DNA of 64,000 nt, from contig NZ_JARVKW010000003.1 in assembly GCF_029813775.1 (NCBI RefSeq), forward strand, positions 124,001-188,000. Direction: 5' to 3'. Below, piece by piece: positions 1-8,130 of the stretch (positions are counted from its first letter, which is position 1; each line of letters opens with the position of its first letter). Under the pieces are notes generated by a model. It saw only the letters and a program-made list of their open reading frames with translations, made no database searches and was not told where the DNA came from. This DNA comes from Streptomyces sp. DH24. GTDB taxonomy: Bacteria; Actinomycetota; Actinomycetes; Streptomycetales; Streptomycetaceae. The position numbers were made by a program, and so were the translations under genes.

Positions 1-34
1 GGTACCTAATGCATGAATGTTCAACAACCTGGCT

Positions 35-77
35 CGACCCGACCGACCCGGCCGGACCGACCGACCCGACCGGACCG
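35..77. repeat. Degenerate CGACC/CCGAC repeat
   Basis: A low-complexity run built from CGACC and CCGGA units lies downstream of the stop codon of the discoidin/beta-helix gene. It has no clear open frame and no clean hairpin; its role is unknown. Confidence 0.5.
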
Positions 78-150
78 CCCGGCGTGCGTCAGGGGCGTCC
101 GACCGGCCTCGGCCCGTCGGACGCCCTCGGTTCACTCACTCACCGTGGCA

Positions 151-2349
151 TCACGGATACGACGTCACCGTCGACGGGACGGTCGAGGTGCCCGACGTCG
201 GCGCGCCGGTGTCGTTGATGACGTGTTCGTACTGGCCGTTGCCGCTCAGCGAGACCACCAGGAGGCTGTGGAACCTGACTCCCGGCTTGACGGGGGCCTT
301 GAAGCCGTGGTCCTGACGGATCGTCGGGTCCACGTTGTAGTAGCAGTAGCTGCCCATGCCCCAGCCTTCGTGGGTGTTCACCGAGTCGTCCACGCGGTAG
401 GCGGCGTAGCCCTTCGTGGCGCCGTTCTGGATGGCTGCCTGGTTGGGCGCGTCGTAGGCCTTCTCGTTCTGGAAGAAGATGGTCCGGCCGCGTTCGCCGT
501 ACCACTCGACGTCGTACTTGTTGAAGTGCTCCACGAACAGGCCCGTGGCCAGCACGTCGTCGCCGTTGACGCGGACGCCGTAGTCGGCGCGGTTGGTCTC
601 CCAGCCGACGCCCTCGCCGTGGTCGGCGCGCCACACCCAGGTGTGGTCCACGATCGTGTCGTCACTGTTGACGACGAGGCTGGTGGTGGCCTTGCCGGGA
701 CCCGCTCCGCCGATGCGGAAGTAGACGTCCTGGAGGCTGGTGGGGTTGGCGGCGTGGTCGGCGGAGGCGTTCGCCGGGCCGATCTCCATCAGTGTCGGGG
801 AGTTGACCGTGCCCGCGTCGATGAGGAAGCCCGCGAGCTTCACCCCGTCCACGTCGGCGACCCGCATGGCCGTGACGCCGTTGTCCGGGATGATCGTGGC
901 CAGACCGAGGCCGAGGACGACGGTGTTGGCCCGGTCGACGTCGATGGTCTGGTCGACGTGGTAAATGCCGGGCGTGAACAGCAGGTTCAGGCCCTGCGCG
1001 AGCGCGGCGTTGAGGGTGGCGGCGGTGGCGCCGGGCTTGACCACGTAGAAACGGCTCAGCGGGATGGACTCGCCCTGCGGGGTGCCGCTCGCCCAGGTGG
1101 TGCCGCGGGCGTTGGTGCGCTTGGCGGGCACGAACACCTTGAACTCGCCGCCGTCCTGGTACAGGAACGGCTTCTCGCGGGAGACGGGCGTGGTGTCGAG
1201 CGTGGTGTAGCGGGGCTCCGGGAAGGAGTTGGCGGGCGCGCCCTCGACGCCCGAGAAGGTCATGTTCCAGACGCTGTTGGTCCAGCCGCCGACGGTGCTG
1301 TCGCGGGTGTACCACTGCTGCTGCGAGTACGGTCCGACGGTGCCGTCCACCTTGGTGTCGGCGATGTAGCCGCCGCTGGCCCAGCCGTAGCCCGCCGGGG
1401 CGAGGTTGAGGCCGCCCTTGACGTGCATGCGGCGGAAGGATGCGGCCTGGGAGACCGCCCAGCGGTTGGTGCCGTTGACCGGGTTGAGCGCCAGGTTCTC
1501 GGCGGCCCGCCAGAAGTTCTGGGTCGCGTTGCCGTTGAACCAGCCCGCGTCGACGGTCACGTCACCGTTGATGGTGGTGTCGTCGGGGCGCAGGCCGAGC
1601 CCGGCGATCTGGGTGTAGAAGCCGATCTGCGCGTTGAGGTTGTTGTACGTGCCCGGCTTGAAGAAGAACGCGTGCCGGCCGGTGCCGAACTGCGCCGACT
1701 CCTGCTGGCGGAAGACCTGGTCGAGCCTGCCCTGGATGTCGGGCGTGGTGGGGTCGATGATGTGCACGTTGGGGCCGAGGTCGCCGCCGCCGGGCAGCGT
1801 CGGGCCGCCGTCGCCCGCGGTGCCGTACACCTGGAACTCCCACAGCGAGTAGCCGTAGGGGGTCGCGCGGGTCTCGCCGTGCACGCGGACGTAGCGCGCG
1901 CTGCCGGAGACGTTGACCGTCTCGGTGCCGCCGGCACCGGTCGTGGTGGAGTACGCGGTGGTCCAGTCGGTGCCGTTGGCGGACAGCTGGATGCGGTAGG
2001 CCTTGGCGTGGGCGACCTCCCAGCGCAGGACGACCTGTTCGACGGAGGCGGTGGCGCCGAGGTCGACGCGGATCCACTGGGGGTCGGAGAAGGCGCTCGA
2101 CCAGCGGGTGGTGAGGTTGCCGTCGACGGCGGCGCCGGCGGGGGTTCCGGCGTTCTCCTGGCTGGACGCGGTGACCGGCTTGCCCTGCGAGAGCAGCACC
2201 GGGGCGGCCTGGGCCGCGGAGGCGGGCAGGAGGGCGAGCAGCGTGCCGAGGAGGGCGGCGACGACCGTGCCGGCGATCCCTCTCCGGGCGGCGGGCACGG
2301 GGTGCGGTCTGCGCGGCGGTCTCGCCGCGGTGGGGCCGACTGCGGGCAT
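151..2349 (-). CDS. Secreted F5/8 type C and beta-helix protein
   Basis: This 732-residue protein is exported. An Arg-rich N-terminus and a hydrophobic stretch (about residues 24-45) end in a signal-peptidase site after AQA (about 48). Residues 50-175 look like a discoidin/F5-8 type C domain (CBM32-like; GKPVTASS near its start, SLWEFQVYG near its end). The remaining 550 residues repeat short beta-strand patterns typical of a right-handed beta-helix of the pectate-lyase/GH55 kind. Such proteins are often labelled adenylyl cyclase in Streptomyces; I see no cyclase motif. A polysaccharide-binding or degrading role outside the cell is inferred. The ATG at 2349 has a GAGGAG ribosome site 8-9 nt upstream. 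A palindrome at 2396-2411 sits just after a plausible promoter, so repression by a LacI-type protein is likely. The catalytic residues and substrate cannot be told from the sequence. Confidence 0.8.
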   Translation of the reverse strand: MPAVGPTAARPPRRPHPVPAARRGIAGTVVAALLGTLLALLPASAAQAAPVLLSQGKPVTASSQENAGTPAGAAVDGNLTTRWSSAFSDPQWIRVDLGATASVEQVVLRWEVAHAKAYRIQLSANGTDWTTAYSTTTGAGGTETVNVSGSARYVRVHGETRATPYGYSLWEFQVYGTAGDGGPTLPGGGDLGPNVHIIDPTTPDIQGRLDQVFRQQESAQFGTGRHAFFFKPGTYNNLNAQIGFYTQIAGLGLRPDDTTINGDVTVDAGWFNGNATQNFWRAAENLALNPVNGTNRWAVSQAASFRRMHVKGGLNLAPAGYGWASGGYIADTKVDGTVGPYSQQQWYTRDSTVGGWTNSVWNMTFSGVEGAPANSFPEPRYTTLDTTPVSREKPFLYQDGGEFKVFVPAKRTNARGTTWASGTPQGESIPLSRFYVVKPGATAATLNAALAQGLNLLFTPGIYHVDQTIDVDRANTVVLGLGLATIIPDNGVTAMRVADVDGVKLAGFLIDAGTVNSPTLMEIGPANASADHAANPTSLQDVYFRIGGAGPGKATTSLVVNSDDTIVDHTWVWRADHGEGVGWETNRADYGVRVNGDDVLATGLFVEHFNKYDVEWYGERGRTIFFQNEKAYDAPNQAAIQNGATKGYAAYRVDDSVNTHEGWGMGSYCYYNVDPTIRQDHGFKAPVKPGVRFHSLLVVSLSGNGQYEHVINDTGAPTSGTSTVPSTVTSYP

Positions 2350-2395
2350 GAAAGTGTCTCCTCGTAAGGGGAGTTGAGGGGATGCGCCGGAGTGC

Positions 2396-2411
2396 GGGAG
2401 AGCGCTCTCCC
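2396..2411. promoter_or_regulatory. 16-bp palindrome, LacI-type operator
   Basis: GGGAGAGCGCTCTCCC is a perfect palindrome 47 nt upstream of the start codon of the secreted beta-helix gene and just downstream of its putative -10 box. It resembles the CebR/CelR boxes of actinomycete glycoside hydrolase genes (core GAGCGCTC). Operator function is inferred. Confidence 0.7.
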
Positions 2412-2414
2412 CGC

Positions 2415-2443
2415 ACCTTGCCCGCGCGCCGGATGCCGGTCAA
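2415..2443 (-). promoter_or_regulatory. Putative promoter of the beta-helix gene
   Basis: On the minus strand TTGACC (2443-2438) and CAAGGT (2420-2415) are separated by 17 nt. Transcription would start inside or beside the palindrome at 2396-2411, as expected for a repressed promoter. The -10 match is weak. Confidence 0.45.
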
Positions 2444-2542
2444 GAACCCTGACAGCACTTTCCTTCGACCTTGACTTAAGTAGGGGTGGAATCAGGGCGG
2501 GACGGCGGAAGGACCGCGGGACAGGGGTTGGCGCCCGGCGGG

Positions 2543-3625
2543 TCAGTCCTTGGTCGCCACGTAGTACACGTTGATCGGATCGCCCTCCACCGACGTGACG
2601 TCGACGTTCCGGAAGCCCGCCTCACGGAGCATCCGCACCGCCGTCTCCGTACCCCACACCGTGCCGAGGCCCGCCCCGCCGGTGCTGAGGGAGGTCGTCA
2701 TGCAGTAGAAGACGGAGAAGCCGTACAGGGCGGGCCCGAAGGGGTGCCCGATGTTCTTCTCCAGGCTGCTGGACGCGGCGATGTCGCACATCAGGAACGT
2801 TCCGCCGGGGCGCAGCGCCCCGGCGATCGCCGTGAGCGTCTCGGCGGGCCGGGCCAGGTCGTGGATCACGTCGAACGCGGTGATCAGGTCGTACTCGCCG
2901 GTGATCCGCGTGGAGTCGCCGACACTGTGGCGGACGTTGCCGACGCCCGCCCGGGCCGCCTCGGCGCGCGCCGCCTCGATGCCGGCCTCCGACTGGTCCA
3001 GGCCGTGGAACCGGCTCGCCGGGAAGGCCCGCGCCAGCACGAGCGGGGCGTGGCCGTGACCGGTGCCGACGTCGAGCACGTCGATGCCCTCGGCGAGCCG
3101 CTCCGGGAGTCCCGGCACGAGCGGCACGATGAGGCTCACGAGCGCCTGGTCGTAGACCCGGGCGGTCTCCTCGGCCTGCAGCGCCTGGAACCTGGGGTAG
3201 GCCGAGTACGGCACGCCGCCGCCCTCGCGGAAGCAGCGCAGCACCCGCTGTTCGACCTCGCCCATCAGCGCGATGTACGGCATCATCCCGGCGAGGTTGT
3301 CCGGGCCGGCCGCGCTGGTCAGCGAGGCGGCGTGCTCGGGCGGCAGGGTGTACGTCCCGGTCTCCGGCTCGTACTCGACGATGCCGCCGACGACCATGCC
3401 GCCCAGCCATTCGCGTACGTACCGCTCGTCCAGGTCCGCCGCCTCGGCGAGGTCGGCGCCGGTCACCGGCGGCAGGCCGGCGAGCGTGTCGAACAGGCCG
3501 CTCTGGTGGCCGACACTGACGAGCAGGGCGAGGGCGCCCTTGTTGAGCACGTCGGCCATGTCGCCCGCGAAGGCGTCACGCCGGGCCGGATCGAGTGGCG
3601 TCCGCCGAGGTGCGGGACTGGACAT
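2543..3625 (-). CDS. Class I SAM-dependent methyltransferase
   Basis: A 360-residue methyltransferase. Residues 1-120 form a winged-helix-like dimerisation region (…LAEAADLDERYVREWLGGM), and the catalytic Rossmann domain follows with the SAM-binding motif I VLDVGTGHG, the acidic loop FHGLDQSE and a motif II region around DLITAFDVIHDL. The layout matches the Rv2258c-type family, whose substrates are mostly unknown. A GTG at 3631 is in frame, but its first base is the last base of the AAGGAG ribosome site; the ATG at 3625 lies 5 nt after that site and is the better start. The gene follows paaE on the same strand across a 128-nt gap holding a 14-nt duplication, so it is not clearly part of the paa operon. 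Confidence 0.85.
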   Translation of the reverse strand: MSSPAPRRTPLDPARRDAFAGDMADVLNKGALALLVSVGHQSGLFDTLAGLPPVTGADLAEAADLDERYVREWLGGMVVGGIVEYEPETGTYTLPPEHAASLTSAAGPDNLAGMMPYIALMGEVEQRVLRCFREGGGVPYSAYPRFQALQAEETARVYDQALVSLIVPLVPGLPERLAEGIDVLDVGTGHGHAPLVLARAFPASRFHGLDQSEAGIEAARAEAARAGVGNVRHSVGDSTRITGEYDLITAFDVIHDLARPAETLTAIAGALRPGGTFLMCDIAASSSLEKNIGHPFGPALYGFSVFYCMTTSLSTGGAGLGTVWGTETAVRMLREAGFRNVDVTSVEGDPINVYYVATKD

Positions 3626-3696
3626 GTCCACTCCTTCCCTCGGGCCGGTGCCGACGAGAGACGGTCCCGTTCATCACGCTACGCCGGAATCGTGAC

Positions 3697-3724
3697 GCGG
3701 ACCTCGCGGAGCGGACCTCGCGGA
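3697..3724. repeat. 14-nt exact tandem duplication
   Basis: GCGGACCTCGCGGA occurs twice back to back (3697-3710, 3711-3724) between the stop of paaE and the start of the methyltransferase gene. A further partial copy (GCGGAG) follows. Confidence 0.85.
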
Positions 3725-3753
3725 GCGGAGGCGGCGGTCCGGCCCGCCGCGCC

Positions 3754-4863
3754 TCAGCTGTCGAAGTCGACCGTGAGCGTGTCGGAGGCCGGGAAGCTCT
3801 GGCACGTCAGGACGTAGCCCGCGTCGACCTCGGACCGTTCGAGGGCGTAGTTGCGGCGCATGTCGGCCTTGCCCTCGGTGACCAGCGCGCGGCAGGTGCC
3901 GCACACACCTCCCTTGCAGGCGAACGGCAGGTCGGGGCGGATCCGGGAGGCCGCGTCGAGGACGGTGGACTCGCGGGACAGGGCGGAGGTCGTGGAGCGG
4001 CCGTCCAGGACGACGGTGACCTGGCTGACCGGCCCGTCGGCGCGCGGTTCCTCGTGGCGCAGGGGCCGCACCGGTTCGTCGTCGGCGTAGAACAGCTCCT
4101 GGTGGACGCGCTGTTCGGGCACGCCGAGCCCGGTGAGCAGGCGGCGCGCGTCGCGCACCATGCCGTGCGGGCCGCACAGCCACCAGTGGTCGGCGCCGTT
4201 CACGTCGACCAGGCCGTCCACGAGGGCGGCGAGCCGGTCGGCGTCCAGCCGTCCGGACAGCAGGTCGGCCTCGCGCGGCTCGCGCGACAGGACGTGGGCG
4301 AGCTGGAAGCGGGTGGGGTACAGGTCCTTCAGGTCGGCCAGCTCGTCGGCGAACATCACCGTGCCGGTACGGCGGTTGCCGTAGAACAGCGTGACCCGGG
4401 ACCGGTCGTCGGCGGCCAGGACCGACTCGGCGATGGACAGCATCGGCGTGATGCCGGAGCCGGCCGCGATCAGGACGTGGTGGCCGGGCGTGCTCAGGTC
4501 GGGCGTGAACGCGCCGGTGGGGGCCATGACGTCGACGGTGTCGCCGGGCCGGACGTCGCGGACCAGCCAGGAGGAGAACAGTCCGCCGGGCACCTCCCGC
4601 ACACCGATCCGCGGCGCGGCACCGGCCGGTGAGCAGATGGAGTACGAGCGCCGCTCGTCGCGTCCGTCCACCCGGCGGCGCAGGGTGAGCGACTGGCCCG
4701 GCGCGAAGGCGAACTCGTCGGCCAGTTCGGCGGGGATGTCGAAGCCGACGGCGACCGCGTCCTCGCACAGCCGCTGGACCGTGGCCACGCGCAGGGCGTG
4801 GAAGGCCGGGCGGCGGCGCGGGCGCGGGGCGACTGCCGCGGTGGGGGCCGACACGTCCTGCAT
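3754..4863 (-). CDS. paaE: Phenylacetyl-CoA epoxidase reductase PaaE
   Basis: A 369-residue reductase that passes electrons from NADPH to the PaaAC oxygenase. The N-terminal half is a ferredoxin-NADP reductase module: FAD-binding RRSYSICS, then IAAGSGITPMLS for the nucleotide-binding fold. The last 90 residues are a plant-type 2Fe-2S ferredoxin with cysteines in CKGGVCGTC and a fourth in YVLTCQS. This reductase-then-ferredoxin order is typical of PaaE. The ATG overlaps the stop of paaD by one base (TGATG) and has AAGGAG in front of it, so the two are translationally coupled. It is the last gene of paaABCDE. Confidence 0.95.
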   Translation of the reverse strand: MQDVSAPTAAVAPRPRRRPAFHALRVATVQRLCEDAVAVGFDIPAELADEFAFAPGQSLTLRRRVDGRDERRSYSICSPAGAAPRIGVREVPGGLFSSWLVRDVRPGDTVDVMAPTGAFTPDLSTPGHHVLIAAGSGITPMLSIAESVLAADDRSRVTLFYGNRRTGTVMFADELADLKDLYPTRFQLAHVLSREPREADLLSGRLDADRLAALVDGLVDVNGADHWWLCGPHGMVRDARRLLTGLGVPEQRVHQELFYADDEPVRPLRHEEPRADGPVSQVTVVLDGRSTTSALSRESTVLDAASRIRPDLPFACKGGVCGTCRALVTEGKADMRRNYALERSEVDAGYVLTCQSFPASDTLTVDFDS

Positions 4864-5378
4864 CAGATCTCCTTGACGTACTCGAAGGGTTCGCGGCAGG
4901 CGAGGCAGCGCCACAGCGCCTTGCAGGAGGTGGCGCCGAAGCGGGAGGTCTCCTCCGTGTCCGCGGAGCCGCAGCGCGGGCAGGGCACGGTCCGCCGCGT
5001 GGCGGACAGCACCAGCGGCACCGGTCCGGGTGCCGGGCGCGGGGCGGGGCCGGGCGGTGCGATGCCGTGCTCGGCGAGCTTGCGCCGGCCCTGCGGGGTG
5101 ATCCAGTCGGTGGTCCACGGCGGGTCGAGGACCGTGCGCACCCGCACCTGCTCGTACCCGGCGGCCCGCAGCCGCGCGGCCACGTCGGCGCGCATCTCGG
5201 ACATGGCCGGGCAGCCGGAGTACGTCGGGGTGAGGTCGGCGACCACCGTGCCGTCGGCCTCGACGCGCACGTCCCTGAGCACGCCGAGGTCGGCGAGGGT
5301 CAGCATGGGCAGCTCGGGGTCCGGGACCCCCTCGGCGATGTGCCGCGCGCGCCGGGCGTCGGCCAGGGTGGTCACCAT
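4863..5378 (-). CDS. paaD: Phenylacetate epoxidase accessory protein PaaD
   Basis: A 171-residue protein with an N-terminal MIP18/DUF59 domain (PDPELPMLTLADLGVL, then TPTYSGCPAM with the family's conserved cysteine) and a C-terminal four-cysteine segment (CPRCGS … CKALWRC … C) suited to binding zinc or iron-sulphur. PaaD is thought to help assemble the metal centres of the PaaABCE epoxidase. The start chosen is ATG at 5378, which overlaps the paaC stop by 7 nt; a GTG directly after it is also possible. Confidence 0.93.
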   Translation of the reverse strand: MVTTLADARRARHIAEGVPDPELPMLTLADLGVLRDVRVEADGTVVADLTPTYSGCPAMSEMRADVAARLRAAGYEQVRVRTVLDPPWTTDWITPQGRRKLAEHGIAPPGPAPRPAPGPVPLVLSATRRTVPCPRCGSADTEETSRFGATSCKALWRCLACREPFEYVKEI

Positions 5379-6202
5379 GTCGCCCCCGGGTGGGCGCGGG
5401 CCACGCTCTGCAGTTCGGCCAGCAGCGGGGCGAGGTGCTCGGTGTGCTCGCCGGCGCGCCCGGAGCCGGGCAGCGGCGTCGCCTGCGGCAGCGGCAGACC
5501 CGCGGCCCCGGTGACCTGCCGCAGGACGGCGTCGACCTCCGTGCGGGCGTCGTGCGCGGCGAACAACTCGCCGACGTAGGGCATGACGCGCTCCAGCCCG
5601 GCCCGCATCCGCCGGTGGGACTCGTCGGTGCCGTCGCCGAGCCGGACGACCCATTCGGCGGCGTACTGCCGGTGGTACGTCAGCTCCTTGACGCCCTTGG
5701 CGGCGACGGCGGCGAGCACCGGGTCGGCCGTGGTGGCGAGGTGCTGGAAGTGCGCGAGCCGCCAGCTGGACAGGACCAGCAGCCGGGCGACGCAGAACGC
5801 GAAGTCGCCGCCGGGGAGTTCGGCGAGGCGGACGTTGCGGAAGTCGCCGGCGTCGCGGAAGTAGGCGTAGGCGTCCTCGCCGCGTCCGGTGCCGTCGACC
5901 TGGCCGCAGCGGGCGTACAGCAGGCGGGCCTGGCCGAGCAGGTCGAGGCCGATGTTGGCGAGCGCCACCTCCTCCTCCAGCTCCGGAGCGCGGGTGGTCC
6001 ACTCGGCGAGGCGCTGCGCCGAGACGAGGGCGTCGTCGCCGAGGGCGAGGCAGCTCGCGGCCAGCTCCGCGGTGTCCACGCCGTCGGGCACGGCGGTGCT
6101 GACGCCGTGCAGGGGGTCCTCGAAGCCGGTCCCGAAGGCCCAGCGCGCGTCGCTGTCCTCGTGGTCCTCGGCGAGGGACAGGTAGACGTGGTCGTCGCTC
6201 AT
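5372..6202 (-). CDS. paaC: Phenylacetyl-CoA epoxidase subunit PaaC
   Basis: The structural, non-catalytic partner of PaaA in the ring 1,2-epoxidase. Its 276 residues form a ferritin-like helical bundle; LANIGLDLLGQARLLY and the segment ending RQYAAEWVVRLGDG are typical of PaaC. An AGGAG site 7 nt before the ATG supports the start. It lies 32 nt downstream of paaB, the largest gap inside the paaABCDE operon, and overlaps paaD by 7 nt. Confidence 0.95.
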   Translation of the reverse strand: MSDDHVYLSLAEDHEDSDARWAFGTGFEDPLHGVSTAVPDGVDTAELAASCLALGDDALVSAQRLAEWTTRAPELEEEVALANIGLDLLGQARLLYARCGQVDGTGRGEDAYAYFRDAGDFRNVRLAELPGGDFAFCVARLLVLSSWRLAHFQHLATTADPVLAAVAAKGVKELTYHRQYAAEWVVRLGDGTDESHRRMRAGLERVMPYVGELFAAHDARTEVDAVLRQVTGAAGLPLPQATPLPGSGRAGEHTEHLAPLLAELQSVARAHPGATW

Positions 6203-6234
6203 GCCGTGCTCCTGGAGTCGCTCATGCCCGGCTC

Positions 6235-6537
6235 CTAGATGTGCGGGACGTCGTCGGGGATGTCGTAGAACGTGGGGTGCCGGTAGACCTTGTCGGCGGC
6301 GGGCGCGAAGAAGGGGTCCTTCTCGTCGCGTGTGGAGGCCGCGATGTGCTCGGAGCGGACCACCCAGATGCTGACGCCCTCGTTGCGCCGGGTGTACAGG
6401 TCGCGGGCGTGGGTGAGGGCCATGCGGTCGTCGGCGGCGTGCAGCGAGCCGACGTGGACGTGGTTCAGCCCGCGCTTGCCGCGGACGAACACCTCGTACA
6501 GCGGCCAGTCGGCCTTCGGTGCCTGCGTGTCACTCAT
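6235..6537 (-). CDS. paaB: Phenylacetyl-CoA epoxidase subunit PaaB
   Basis: A 100-residue small subunit that bridges PaaAC heterodimers. The family signature is clear: [20 protein letters not shown] near the N-terminus, [12 protein letters not shown] in the middle, and the C-terminal [16 protein letters not shown]. Its ATG overlaps the stop of paaA by 4 nt (ATGA), with GGAAGGAAG upstream. Confidence 0.96.
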   Translation of the reverse strand: MSDTQAPKADWPLYEVFVRGKRGLNHVHVGSLHAADDRMALTHARDLYTRRNEGVSIWVVRSEHIAASTRDEKDPFFAPAADKVYRHPTFYDIPDDVPHI

Positions 6538-7520
6538 GCGACGGCTTCCTTCCGTGCCCGGGCGGCCTGCTTGGCGGCGTGCGCGGCGGCGGCCTCGCGC
6601 ACCCAGGCGCCCTCCTCGTGTGCGGTGCGGCGGCGTTCGACGCGCTGCGCGTTGCAGGGGCCGTCGCCCTTGATGACCCGCATCAGCTCGTCCCAGTCGG
6701 GGGTGCCGAAGTCGTGACGCCCGCGCTCCTCGTTCCAGCGCAGCTCGGGGTCGGGCAGGGTCACGCCGAGCTTCTCGGCCTGCGGGACGGTCATGTCGAC
6801 GAAGCGCTGCCGCAGTTCGTCGTTGCTGTGCCGCTTGATCTTCCAGGCCATGGAGGCGGCCGAGTTCGGCGAGTTGTCGTCGGGCGGGCCGAACATCATC
6901 AGCGACGGCCACCACCAGCGGTTCACCGCGTCCTGCACCATCTCCCGCTGGGCGTCGGTGCCGCGCATCATCGTCATCAGCAGCTCGTAGCCCTGCCGCT
7001 GGTGGAAGGACTCCTCCTTGCAGATCCGCACCATGGCACGCGCGTACGGGCCGTAGGAGCTGCGGCACAGCGGCACCTGGTTGCAGATGGCCGCGCCGTC
7101 CACGAACCAGCCGATCACACCGACGTCGGCGAAGGTCGGCGTCGGGTAGTTGAAGATCGACGAGTACTTCTGCCGTCCCTCGATCAGCCGCTCGGTCAGG
7201 TCCGCGCGGTCGGCACCGAGGGTCTCGGCGGCCGAGTACAGGTAGAGCCCGTGCCCGGCCTCGTCCTGGACCTTGGCGAACAGGATCGCCTTGCGGCGCA
7301 GCGACGGCGCCCGGGTGATCCACTCCCCCTCCGGCTGCATGCCGATGATCTCGGAGTGGGCGTGCTGGGCGATCTGCCGGATCAGCGTCCTGCGATAGCC
7401 CTCGGGCATCCAGTCGCGCGGCTCGACGCGCTGGTCCCGCGCGATGGTGCGGTCGAACTGCTCCTGGAGCTCCGGCGGAGCCTCGTCCTCCGTCGTGGAG
7501 CGGGTGTGCGCTGCGGTCAT
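6534..7520 (-). CDS. paaA: Phenylacetyl-CoA epoxidase catalytic subunit PaaA
   Basis: The di-iron oxygenase subunit that turns phenylacetyl-CoA into its ring 1,2-epoxide. Of its 328 residues, the metal-ligand motifs are in KVQDEAGHG and KEESFHQRQ on the helical bundle; [20 protein letters not shown] is typical of PaaA. A GTG nine bases upstream is in frame, but it overlaps the AGGTGG ribosome site, so ATG at 7520 is preferred. It is the first gene of the minus-strand operon, and its promoter region carries an inverted repeat at 7538-7555. The downstream paa genes (isomerase, hydrolase, thiolase) are not in this window. Confidence 0.96.
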   Translation of the reverse strand: MTAAHTRSTTEDEAPPELQEQFDRTIARDQRVEPRDWMPEGYRRTLIRQIAQHAHSEIIGMQPEGEWITRAPSLRRKAILFAKVQDEAGHGLYLYSAAETLGADRADLTERLIEGRQKYSSIFNYPTPTFADVGVIGWFVDGAAICNQVPLCRSSYGPYARAMVRICKEESFHQRQGYELLMTMMRGTDAQREMVQDAVNRWWWPSLMMFGPPDDNSPNSAASMAWKIKRHSNDELRQRFVDMTVPQAEKLGVTLPDPELRWNEERGRHDFGTPDWDELMRVIKGDGPCNAQRVERRRTAHEEGAWVREAAAAHAAKQAARARKEAVA

Positions 7521-7537
7521 CCGTACCACCTAACCCT

Positions 7538-7555
7538 ACCGACCATTCGTTCGGT
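7538..7555. promoter_or_regulatory. Candidate operator of paaABCDE
   Basis: ACCGACCATTCGTTCGGT is an imperfect inverted repeat (arms ACCGA/TCGGT) lying between the -10 box and the ribosome site of paaA. Read on the minus strand it contains CGAATGGTCGGT, which is close to CGAATGTTCGGT at the second site in front of the thioesterase gene. A TetR-type PaaR repressor is a likely ligand, but none is encoded nearby. Confidence 0.6.
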
Positions 7556-7557
7556 CC

Positions 7558-7588
7558 ATGATATGCCGAGAACCCCGGCTCGGGGCAA
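7558..7588 (-). promoter_or_regulatory. Putative paaA promoter
   Basis: On the minus strand TATCAT (7563-7558) lies 19 nt downstream of TTGCCC (7588-7583). The start point would fall in the inverted repeat at 7538-7555. The spacing is on the long side. Confidence 0.4.
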
Positions 7589-7661
7589 CAGTCCGTCCGC
7601 ACTCGCCCGGCCTCTTGACAGGCGCGGCGTCCGGCGGATTTCCTGACTGCGCCGCACGATA

Positions 7662-7675
7662 ACCGAATGTTCGGT
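7662..7675. promoter_or_regulatory. Candidate operator of the paaI-paaK arm
   Basis: ACCGAATGTTCGGT is an inverted repeat with perfect 6-bp arms and a 2-bp centre. It lies directly in front of the ribosome site of the thioesterase gene and shares CGAATGNTCGGT with the site at 7538-7555, in divergent orientation. Confidence 0.6.
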
Positions 7676-7686
7676 CGGGAGACAGG

Positions 7687-8130
7687 GTGGTGCACGCAGT
7701 GACGCGGACGACGGACGCGACACCGGGACCCGTCGAGCGGATGCTCGCCGCGGACGAGGCGTCCCGGGGCCTCGGCATCGAACTGCTGGAGCACGGCGAA
7801 GGGACCGCCGTGCTGCGCATGACGGTGACCGCCGCCATGGTCAACGGCCACCGGATCGCCCACGGCGGGTACCTGTTCCTGCTGGCCGACAGCGCCTTCG
7901 CCTGCGCCTGCAACAGCCACGGCCCCGTCACCGTGGCGGCCGGCGCCGACATCGACTTCGTCGCGCCCGCGTACGAGGGCGACGTCCTGGTGGCCACGGC
8001 CCGGGAGCGCACCCGGTTCGGCCGCAGCGGCATCTACGACGTGAGTGTCGTACGCGGTGACACGGTCGTCGCGGAGTTCCGCGGCCGAAGCCGCAGCATC
8101 CGGAGCACGGAACGCGAGGAGTCGCCATGA
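7687..8130 (+). CDS. paaI: Hotdog-fold thioesterase, PaaI type
   Basis: A 147-residue acyl-CoA thioesterase expected to release CoA from stalled phenylacetate intermediates. The hotdog-fold core is visible: GHRIAHGGYLFLLADSAFA (active-site region with Asp in LLAD) and ADIDFVAPAYEGDVLVA. The start is one of three GTG codons at 7687, 7690 and 7699; GGGAG at 7677-7681 suits the first two. The end overlaps paaK by 4 nt (ATGA), so it is translationally coupled to the phenylacetate-CoA ligase, supporting a role in this pathway. Confidence 0.92.
   Translation: MVHAVTRTTDATPGPVERMLAADEASRGLGIELLEHGEGTAVLRMTVTAAMVNGHRIAHGGYLFLLADSAFACACNSHGPVTVAAGADIDFVAPAYEGDVLVATARERTRFGRSGIYDVSVVRGDTVVAEFRGRSRSIRSTEREESP

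Noticed and set aside
13..2367. Long open frame opposite the discoidin/beta-helix gene
   Set aside because: It is a shadow produced by G/C-rich third positions; its product is low-complexity and the minus-strand gene has a signal peptide, ribosome site and promoter.
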